From Gaertneriomyces semiglobifer (lineage: Eukaryota > Chytridiomycota > Chytridiomycetes > Spizellomycetales > Spizellomycetaceae), in NCBI GenBank assembly GCA_025558075.1, contig JAHLKF010000004.1, forward strand, positions 682,001 through 746,000: a DNA stretch of 64,000 nucleotides, written 5' to 3'. Shown here piece by piece: positions 55,970 through 64,000 of the stretch. The notes below the pieces were generated by a model. It saw only the letters and a list, made by a program, of their open reading frames with translations. It ran no database searches and was not told where the DNA came from. Made by a program: the position numbers and the translations under genes. Numbering within the stretch: the first letter of the stretch is position 1; every line of letters begins with the position of its first letter.

Positions 55970-58326
55970 TCAGTTTTTCGAGGGTTCTGTCGACGTCTTG
56001 GACGCAGCGGCAGACCTCTCATCTGCCACCGTATGCTGAATTTGCATGATTTGCTCTACTGCCTGCTCGGACAACTTTTTGCCTTCTGCGGCAACTCGTT
56101 TGATTTCGCCGACCATCTCACCATGCCCTTCCTTTTCCGCTTCCTCGGCGAGTACCAAAATTTCGTCCATCGCGACCACGCCATCGCCATCAGCATCGAG
56201 CTTTACCACAATCTTTTTGATGCGCTCGTCGTCGGGATGGTCGCGGATCACCTTGAGCGCCTCTTCTAAATCTGCGATGCTAATTTTTCCCTCCTCATTG
56301 GGACGGACGAGATTCAGAGACGAACCGATTTCGGCATCAAGCTTGCCCACTTCCTGCTCGATTTTCTCCAGCATCTTATCAATCCGTTCACCGACACGGT
56401 TGGAGACTTTCGGGGCCTCCTTCTGCGTAACCTGTTCGAGCTCCTCAATATCCTCCTTGAACTCCCGGCGGCCCTCCTTTAGCTCGACGAGCTTCTCCTT
56501 GACATCCTCAAGAGCAGAAACTTTCGTCAACGTCTTCAAGGCGTCACTAAGTCGGGTCAGTTCTTCATCGGATATCTGTAGCGACTCGTCACCCTCAGCA
56601 GCAACCGGCTCTTGCATGAGCTCTTCAGGTGGTGGGAGAATCTCGGCCTCCGCAACCTTCTTGAGCGCAATTTCGTGCTCATCTTTAGCATGCTTCAAAG
56701 CTGCTTCTTCCTCCTCCTTGGCTCTTTTGGCAGCAGCAATGGCAGCTTCCTGCTCTAACTCATCCTGAATCATCTCCTCTTGCTCCTGGAGAACACTCAA
56801 TCTCTGCTTATAGGTCGCTGATCCTTCAGCTTCCGAAATCGCCAGTTGCGCCTCGTTGACGACTTGGTGGGGTAGAGAAGAAAGGGTGGCTTGAAGGGCC
56901 TCCGCGTTACCCTTGAGAGCCTCCTCCTTGTCGGACGGTATGCGCTCCTGCATTTGGAACGCGCGCGAGAGGATCAGGAGGGAAGAAGAAATGTTGTGCT
57001 TTACGTGAAGATCGAGCCACTGTTCCAGTTCTGCCCTCATGCGAGCCGGAGAAACGCCGGTAATACGAATTCCCCGAGACATGCACACTTGCTGGAGTTC
57101 TGGCAGGCTCAGCTTTTCAACTCCACCTTCGGCCATGATAACCTTTGTAGATGATAGGTTAGAGAATTTATGTGCTGTGAGATTGTGTAATAGGATTTAC
57201 CTTGTCATCTTGCTCAAGGTAGCGTAGCCGTCTTTCTATTTGATGCCGAAGAAAGGTATCCGTTCCGAACGCCTGAATGTTCATGTACTTGGCCATACTG
57301 ACTAATTGTGGTCGGGACAAGTTATTCAAGGTGAGTTCATCCGGAAATTTCTTTGCAATCTTCAAGATCTCTTCTGTTTGAGCGGGTTGCCCACTTGATC
57401 GGCACTACAGCATACGATCAGCTATTTTTCAGGGTGGCTATCCTGTATTGACTCCTTACCCTGTTGAAGAAATCCGTGAACTCCTTAGCTGCCGCAGCAC
57501 TGGATGTTCCAGATACTGAGATCTCCGCGACCGTATCTTGAAGGAATGTAGCCATCTGCAAGCGAACCTGCAACAGCTTCTTTTTCTTTTCCTCTTCCTG
57601 GAACTTGCTTTCAAATGTACTCGGCAACATGTTGGGGAAGAGTTTAAGTATGATCGGCAGCGCAAGTTCCATGAAAGGAATCAGGAGGATGATTACAAAA
57701 GGAACCAAACGGACGAGATCGCTTGTTGTGCGCTTCAATTGACGCAACTCTCTTCTCGACAGCCGTTGGCCTTTAAGGAGTTTCATCAACAGTCTCCATG
57801 AAATGCTAATTTCAGTTCCCAGGAGTTTCGTGCCATGCCAATAGTGCAGGAGCTCTTCTTTGACACGCACGGACAATGACTTCTTCTTCTCAATTGGGGC
57901 CTCAATAGTGGCGCCAGCGGCAGCGGCAGCCAAAACAGAGGCCGCCTCTACTTGCTCTTCTTTTGCTTCTCTGATTGCCTTTTCAACCGGAGTTTCTTGC
58001 TTCGGTTTGGTGGCAGCAGGGGTAGCAACCGCGCCTTCCGGTCCCCGCAAGATCCTCAACTCATTCGGCAAAGTTATTAAACTCCTTGAGCTGGTAAACA
58101 CAAACGATTTGGCTTGTGGTGCGGATCGGGCAAAGTAGGTCTGGCTGGATGTAAATAATTTTACGGTGGGTGACGTGCGTACCGAACCGAGTGGTGTCGG
58201 CCTTATGAGATGCCTGGCGGACGTGACACCCATCAGGCTGGAGGCGTAAACAAGGGGCCGGTATCTAGGAGGTCGTAGGCCTGCTTGATTGACAAGCGGG
58301 CTCCGTAATGTCTGCCCCGCATACAT
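55970..58326 (-). CDS. LETM1: LETM1, mitochondrial inner-membrane ion-homeostasis protein
   Basis: K+/H+ or Ca2+/H+ exchange-linked protein. Three exons: 57460-58326, 57201-57404 and 55970-57142; introns 55 and 58 bp; 747 residues. The N-terminus (MYAGQTLRSPLVNQAGLRPP) is R-rich and presequence-like. The LETM core shows HYWHGTKLLGTEISISWRLL, a membrane span DLVRLVPFVIILLIPFMELA, LPIILKLFPNMLPSTFESKF, the ribosome-binding-like part FPDELTLNNLSRPQLVSMAK, FGTDTFLRHQIERRLRYL, and GVEKLSLPELQQVCMSRGIR with QWLDLH. Coiled coils follow, and near the C-terminus an EF-hand with DADGDGVVAMDE. Everything fits the family, including length. Confidence 0.96.
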
Positions 58327-59376
58327 CTCCAACGAACTGATGGACACAAAACGACGATTGTGGATCTGGAAGAACGCACGCAGCGACTACTTTCTCGCAG
58401 ATATTCGTATATATCTGCCGAATGCTCTGACCCTTGGCAATCAATCTCTCCGGTCCTTGGCAGTTTCTTCGTCGGTCTTTACAGTTATCTCGCGCGATAG
58501 CAACTCGTTTAGCGTTGAGTAACGCGGAAAATCGTTGGCAGACGTTTCGGGGATCCACGGACAGTCACGTGTGGGTGTCACATGATGCCACGTGATTTCA
58601 TATGTAAATGCTGAGCGACGGATTGCAAGGGCAGAGAGAGCAACCATCCAAGGTGTTATAAAGTAAGACAGTATGGAGGAGTGTAGGTGCTAACACAGAA
58701 CACTATTTCACCATTTCACATCCTCGTCGCAAACGGTTTAGGGTGGTCCGAATGGTTAACAGATGCAGTAGCGACGCCATGCTTCAATCGGTTAGGGTGA
58801 TTGGGGCCCTCTGCAAACAGCTTCGATGCAGCCATTCTCTACTGATTGCTTTGTGGTATGCCATTGGGCATGCCTTATATCTCCGTTCCCGACACTGAGA
58901 GCCCACAACGATTTGAAAGATTCTTGCACCCTTTTCTCGCTGTAATTGATAGTCGTCTCATGTAGAGTCCCCCTCAGAGCTTCTGCTACTCCAGACAGAC
59001 AAGGTTCTGGTCCGACAAGCTCCTCCATGCAGCAACAAGACCTTTGGATATACCCTCGACCGACGGTCATCACAGCAATGCGTCGTTGTGCGTGCGAAAA
59101 CCGCGCGAACGCGTCCGACAGGTGCTTACATAAGCTATAAGTATTTTTTGTTGAAGACATTTGCAGATGTTTTTCCCGGTCAAGTTTCCATGCTGCGTGA
59201 TACGGCGTCCACACAAGTCACGAAGGGGGAATAGGAAAGGGAGGAGCGAGACTTGGAAGGCCCACGGCAGGAAGCACGGACAGAGAGACTTTGAACGATA
59301 AGTCTTAAATAGCTGCTGTCGCCGCTCTGGTGTATGTAGAAGTTTGGGCGAGCCTGCGTGCTCAAGATTGGTCGCA
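58327..59376. other. Divergent region, LETM1 / RNA polymerase I largest subunit
   Basis: 1050 bp, the longest gap in the window. It carries an E-box cluster (58566-58594). Minus-strand open frames at 58792-59214 contain a passage CCCMEELVGPEPCLSGVAEA that looks somewhat protein-like. I could not assign a family or exon structure, so no gene is called. Confidence 0.45.
58566..58594. promoter_or_regulatory. E-box cluster upstream of LETM1
   Basis: CACGTG at 58566-58571, CACATG at 58579-58584 and CACGTG at 58589-58594, about 240-270 bp before the LETM1 ATG. CACGTG is bound by Cbf1/Pho4/USF-type bHLH factors. The TOM20/NDUFS7 promoter also has one. Function is inferred. Confidence 0.4.
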
Positions 59377-62300
59377 ATGGATATTGCACATCCAGTTAGT
59401 CGAGAGATCACCTCGGTCGCTTTCTCCTTCTTCAACTCTGAGGAGATTCGCAAACTCTCCGTCAAGCAGATAACAAATCCCCAACTATTTGACAATCTCG
59501 ATCATCCGAATAAGGGCGGGTTATATGATCCAGCCCTCGGCCCTTTAGATAAGGGGAACAGTTGTGGAACGTGCTCACTGGGTTACTTTTCATGTCCGGG
59601 TCACTTTGGTCACGTCGATTTGGCTGCTCCAGTATACAACCCAATCACTTTTCGACTATTGTACAAGCTTCTTCAATCATTATGCTTCTACTGTCATCAC
59701 CTGAGATCTTCCCGCGTGGTGGTGGCCCATTATGCTGCCAAGCTACGACTAATTTATGCTGGTTTGATCACGGAGGCAGCTGCTCTCGACCAGTTTATCA
59801 CCGTGAAAGGTTTACGGTTGAGCGCTGCAGACAAAAAGGATAAGAAGAAATCAACAAAAACGAAAACTGTTGATGACGAGGCGGAGGAAGCTGATGAAGA
59901 GGCAGAAGAGGAGGATGAGGATGAGGACAAAATGGACATTGATGATATTACTGGTCCCAAGACAGAGGAACAGACCCTCGCCCGGATACAGGAGTACGTC
60001 GAGCAATGTTTAGCCGATGCTGGGGAGCAAGGTGTTATTAGAAAAGCAACACTGGTTACTGAAGCCTTACGAAGGCTGGAAAGACAGTTCATGGCTTCCA
60101 TTCCAACTGGCAATTGTGCCAACTGCCGTGGAGCGAGCCCAAAGTTTAGAAAAGAAGGTCAACACAAGATTTTCCAGAAACCACTTAGTGCCAAGCAAAA
60201 GGCTCAGATGGACGCTCGTGGACTCAGGTTTCAGAAGCTTTTTGGCACCGCAGATGACAACGAGGAGTCGGATTATCCGGAACCTTCGTCCAAAGAAGCC
60301 CAAGAAGAAATGCGCCGTCTTGCGGCCGAAGCCGGGACGGGTTTGGTAGAGTTGGCTGTTTCACCGGAGGTGGTTGAAACCGAAGTCGCTGTTAGTCGGG
60401 ACAAGTTCTTAACGCCTCTGGAAGTACAAGAGCACTTCATCTTGCTCTGGTCCAAGGAAAAAGCAATTTTTGATTTGCTCTACGGTGCCACATCAGTTGA
60501 AACGGGAAAGCGCACGTCGAGTTGGCGTATGTTTTTCATGGAGGTCGTACCTGTAACTCCGACCCGTTTTCGACCTGTTTCAAAGATGAACGACATGCTA
60601 TATGAGCATCCCCAGAACACTCACCTGACGGAAGTCTTGAAGGCGAACCTTTACATTCAAGACTTGCGCCAGCAAGAGCGCGACACTCTTGCTGCCATAC
60701 CGGACAAAACGGGCAAGCTATATCAAGAGCGTCATGCCGAGTTTTTGCGCCGGACTGTTGAGGCATGGATTAAGTTGCAGACCAGTGTCAATTATCTAAT
60801 TGACAGTTCAAAGGCACCGTTGACTGCCGGCGGAAAGTTGGCCCCACTTGGTATTCGGCAACTGCTCGAAAAGAAAGAGGGTCTTTTCCGGAAACACATG
60901 ATGGGTAAACGTGTGAACTTCGCCGCACGTTCTGTTATCTCTCCCGACCCTTACATTGAAACCAGCGAGATCGGCATACCCCCAGTGTTCGCCCAGAAGC
61001 TTACGTATCCCGAACCTGTAACGCACCACAACATCAAAGAGCTGAGGAATGCAGTCATAAATGGCCCTTTCAAGTGGCCAGGGGCAACCCACGTGCAGAA
61101 CGAAGATGGAAACCTGGTCAATTTGGCTTTGTATGATGAAGCCGGCCGTACCGCAATAGCTAACCAGCTTTTGACTCCGTCAATTGGTGCTGGGCAGGAC
61201 GATGGTTCCTTTGAAGCACATGTGAACAAGAAGGTTCTTCGCCATCTGCGTAACGGAGACTTCCTTCTCCTTAATCGACAGCCCACTTTGCACAAGCCCT
61301 CTATTATGGCTCACACTGCTCGTGTGCTGCCTGGAGAAAAAACAATTCGAATGCATTACGCCAACTGCTTGGCTGGTGACTCGAAGGTCCTTATGGCTGA
61401 TGGTACCACTATGCGCGTTGACGAAGTTCCCACTGGTGCGCAAGTGTCTGCCTGGGCTGCTCGTGCACAGCCTCCGGCTGTCCCTGTCACGGTTGAGCCC
61501 AAAACTACTCATGATATCGGTGGTTCTCACACCGTTACCAAGGGTAAGTGGTACCGCGGTACTCAAGAATGTTTGACTCTCACCCTCGAAGATGGTCGTA
61601 CGCTCGTTGGAACCCCGGATCACCGCGTTTTGGCCTGCCGTCCGTCTACCAACGATGAGTCTCTCGATTTTGCCAATGCTGTCTACGTTCCTATTTCTGA
61701 GCTTTCATCTGAGGGTTCTAAGAACGGCTGGCGTGTTGTGTGCTCTGCAGCTGATGGAATTCGGGCGGCTAATGAATCTGTGGAAGAACGGGGAAAACTG
61801 AACTTCTTCACGCTCGCGGTCGCTGATGTTCGCTCGGTTGGTGCCCTTCCGGTCTACGATTTGGAAGTCAAGGATGTTCACAACTTCGTTGCCAACGGTA
61901 TTGTGGTCCACAACTGTAACACATACAACGCCGACTTCGACGGTGATGAAATGAACGCGCATTTCCCACAGAACGAAATTGGGCGTGCCGAAGCCATGCT
62001 GATTGCCCGAACGGATAAGCAGTACCTTGTTCCGACAGATGGCGGGGTATTGCGTGGTCTTATTCAAGACCATGTCGACGCCGGTGTAGATATGTGTTCC
62101 AGGGATACGTTTTTCACACGGGAGGAGTATATGCAATTAGTTTATACTTGCTTACGGCCCGAAGGGATGTCTGGAAATGTTATTGGGAATGGCAATATTG
62201 AAGAGCAGATTGTTATTGGTGACAATGGGAAAGTCGTGACCATCGCACCAGCAATGTACAGACCACGACCCCGGTGGACTGGAAAGCAGGTCATCACAAC

Positions 62301-64000
62301 GGTTCTACTCAACTTGACTGCCAGCCATGAGCCGCTCAACCTCAAATCGAAAGCAAAGATTCCTGCAAAGGCCTGGGGTCCCACGGCCCCGGAGGAGCAA
62401 AACGTTCTGTTCATGGACGGTCATTTGCTGACTGGAATCCTTGACAAATCCCAATTTGGTGCTAGCGCGAACGGTCTCGTCCACGCCGTTTATGAAGTTT
62501 ACGGTCCGGCGTACGCGGGTAAACTTCTGTCCATCCTTGGACGGCTTTTTACCTCTTACCTGCAAATGGTGGGATTTTCCTGTCGCATGGATGATTTGCG
62601 GTTGACACACGAAGGCGATTCCCTGAGAAAGGAATTGATACGGAACTCCCAGAAGATGGGTCGCGAGGCCGTTATGGAGTACGTGGGCTTGGTGGACAAA
62701 ACAGGCAAGCCTGTATACAAGGGCAAGCAGGTTGAAGCGGTTTTAAAGCAGAAGTTGGAGGGTGTCCTGCGAGTCGATGAAAAAATGGCCGGATTAGATT
62801 CGGCGATGAAAGCAAGGACCAACAAAGTCACCTCCAATATCATCTCTAGCACGGTGCCAGACAAGTTACTGAAGCCGTTCCCCCGCAACAATATGCAAGT
62901 CATGACGGTCTCCGGAGCCAAAGGGTCGAACGTGAACGTATCCCAAATTTCCTGCCTTCTTGGGCAGCAGGAGTTGGAAGGTCGGCGCGTACCGACAATG
63001 ATATCTGGAAAGACACTCCCCAGTTTCCAAGCTTTTGACACTTCAGCTAGGGCTGGTGGTTACATTACCGGTCGATTCTTGACGGGGATCCGTCCACAAG
63101 AGTACTTCTTTCACGTAAGTCAGCTGATGGATCATTGGTCGCAGATCAAATGAAAACTCATCCGTCATTTTGTAGGCTATGGCTGGTCGGGAAGGTCTGA
63201 TTGATACCGCCGTCAAGACATCGCGTTCCGGTTACCTTCAGCGCTGTTTAATCAAGCCCCTGGAAGGTCTGAAAGTTAACTATGACCATACGGTCCGGGA
63301 TTCCGACGGGAGTGTCATTCAATTCCATTATGGAGAAGATTCATTAGACGTGACAAAGCAGAAAACACTAACCAAGTTCGACTTCTGTGCTATTAACTAC
63401 AAGGCCTTGGTTAAAAGATATGACCCGAAGAGGCTAGCATCAGCCGACATTGACACAGAGAGCGTCGAGAAGCTACGAAAGCGAGCACGGAAGAAGGATA
63501 TCCCGTTAAAGGATCCTGTTCTGGACACCCACAGCCCATCTCGCGTGCTTGGTGCGGTTAGTGAGAAGTTCGCAGACAAACTTCAAGCATACGTAGAGTC
63601 GAACCAGGACGGCCTATTGAAGGCGAAGAAAAGTTCTGGCAAGAAGCACCCTTGGAGCGGAGAGCCCATTTCACAAGATCGTTTTAAGCTTTTGATGAAC
63701 CTGAAGTATATGAACTCCTTGGTTGAGCCGGGTGAAGCTGTTGGATTACTTGCAGCCCAATCGATCGGAGAACCATCAACACAGATGACTCTGAACACTT
63801 TTCACTTTGCAGGTTTTGGAGCGAAAAACGTCACGTTGGGTATCCCACGTTTGCGAGAAATCATTATGACTGCATCCGATAAGATTAAAACACCAATGAT
63901 GAGGCTACCTCTGCTGGAGAAGGCGAAGAGTCAAGGAGATGTGCTTTGCAAGCAGATTAGCCGATTGGTACTGGCACAAGTAATGGAAGGCATTACCGTT
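59377..64000 (+). CDS. RPA190: RNA polymerase I largest subunit (A190/RPA1), intein-containing precursor, 3' end off window
   Basis: Catalytic subunit of the nucleolar polymerase that makes rRNA. Exon 1 is 59377-63114, intron 63115-63175 (61 bp), exon 2 from 63176 to beyond the window. The start at [14 protein letters not shown] matches yeast A190; an upstream in-frame TTG was rejected. Clamp zinc site: [17 protein letters not shown] (residues 63-79). A K/D/E-rich insert lies near residues 150-190, and a second zinc pair in CANCRG. Then [37 protein letters not shown] and the catalytic [15 protein letters not shown] (magnesium aspartates). Exon 2 holds [20 protein letters not shown] and the trigger-loop region [19 protein letters not shown]. 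Residues 664-846 of the precursor are an in-frame intein, annotated separately. Only Pol I-type sequence ([28 protein letters not shown]) is seen, which excludes Pol II and III. Confidence 0.97.
61366..61914 (+). mobile_element. Mini-intein in RNA polymerase I largest subunit
   Basis: A 183-residue protein-splicing element encoded in frame between HYAN and [11 protein letters not shown]. Block [14 protein letters not shown] with Cys1. Block [13 protein letters not shown] with the TxxH motif (Thr83, His86). Block [18 protein letters not shown] then IVVHN with penultimate His182 and terminal Asn183, followed by Cys+1 of the extein. The residues that start and finish splicing are all present, so it should be active. 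Only about 70 residues lie between blocks B and F and no LAGLIDADG or HNH motif is visible. It is therefore a mini-intein without a homing endonuclease. Removal restores a normal Pol I sequence around the active site. Confidence 0.95.

Noticed and set aside
56046..56768. 240-codon plus-strand frame rich in serine
   Set aside because: Antisense shadow of the E/K-rich coiled-coil exon of LETM1.
58740..58800. tRNA-like sequence (GGTCCGAATGGTTAA with a box B-like GCTTCAATCGG)
   Set aside because: No pairing acceptor stem could be found and the box B match is poor.
61640..61870. Homing endonuclease domain within the intein
   Set aside because: No LAGLIDADG, HNH or GIY-YIG motif and only about 70 residues of space.
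61366..61914. Spliceosomal intron inside the polymerase gene
   Set aside because: The insert is fully open, a multiple of three, codes for all HINT motifs and lacks GT-AG ends at its borders.
1..64000. CRISPR arrays, rRNA genes, transposons with terminal repeats
   Set aside because: None seen on reading; no regularly spaced repeats, no reverse transcriptase or transposase frames.

Overview
The window is nuclear DNA of a fungus, almost certainly a flagellated early-diverging one (chytrid grade). The gene set is eukaryotic. Introns are very numerous, mostly 52-75 bp, with GT-AG ends and CTAAC-like branch sites. Intergenic gaps are short and genes sit on both strands. Fungal markers (SLA2, class II aldolase, OST1, RGP1, a CYS3-like bZIP) occur beside genes that yeasts and moulds have lost with the cilium: a TMEM17-family protein, an RPGRIP1L-like protein with C2 domains and CFAP92. 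EBP-type sterol isomerase, TBC1D19 and RpiB are further genes not usual in Dikarya. Species was not determined. Exon joins were made by eye from frame, splice sites and family similarity, and most sum to an exact number of codons.

Layout. 1-1089 RPS3 (-, C-terminus cut by the left edge); 1217-3133 intronless OLD-type ATPase/TOPRIM protein (-); 3643-4915 FBA (+); 5027-6420 bZIP factor (-); 6705-8740 TBC1D19 (+); 9002-12579 CFAP92 (-); 12802-14186 S/T-P-rich protein (-); 14667-15546 TMEM17 (+); 15618-19075 SLA2 (-); 19487-21615 OST1 (+); 22077-24109 CorA/Alr-type transporter (-); 24226-25685 KLHDC4/KEL3 (+); 25739-26867 ALG5 (-); 27073-27835 rpiB (+); 27877-30171 BRAP/ETP1 (-); 30440-31303 membrane protein (+); 31766-32522 EBP (+); 32670-33271 RPS10 (-); 34167-37077 HECTD2-like ligase, 16 exons (+); 37191-39694 RGP1 (-); 40245-41022 NDUFS7 (-); 41384-42041 TOM20 (+); 42285-43576 SET/MYND protein (+); 44067-45663 PHD protein (+); 45913-50683 RPGRIP1L (-); 50790-53537 GCNA-like SprT protease (+); 53584-54729 phosphoserine aminotransferase (-); 54975-55793 hypothetical (+); 55970-58326 LETM1 (-); 59377-64000 largest subunit of RNA polymerase I (+, 3' end off the window).

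The standout is an in-frame intein of 183 residues inside the RNA polymerase I largest subunit (61366-61914). It sits five residues before the catalytic NADFDGD loop. All splicing residues are present and there is no room for a homing endonuclease. Pol I activity, and so rRNA synthesis, should therefore depend on protein splicing. The second point is a prokaryote-like, intronless OLD/TOPRIM gene wedged between RPS3 and aldolase. Third, three transition-zone or flagellar genes lie within 42 kb, which fits a zoospore-forming fungus. The rest is housekeeping: ribosome, glycolysis and serine synthesis, N-glycosylation, sterols, endocytosis, mitochondrial import, ion homeostasis and complex I. There is no operon-like logic. 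Many neighbours share short divergent promoters or converge within about 50-100 bp.
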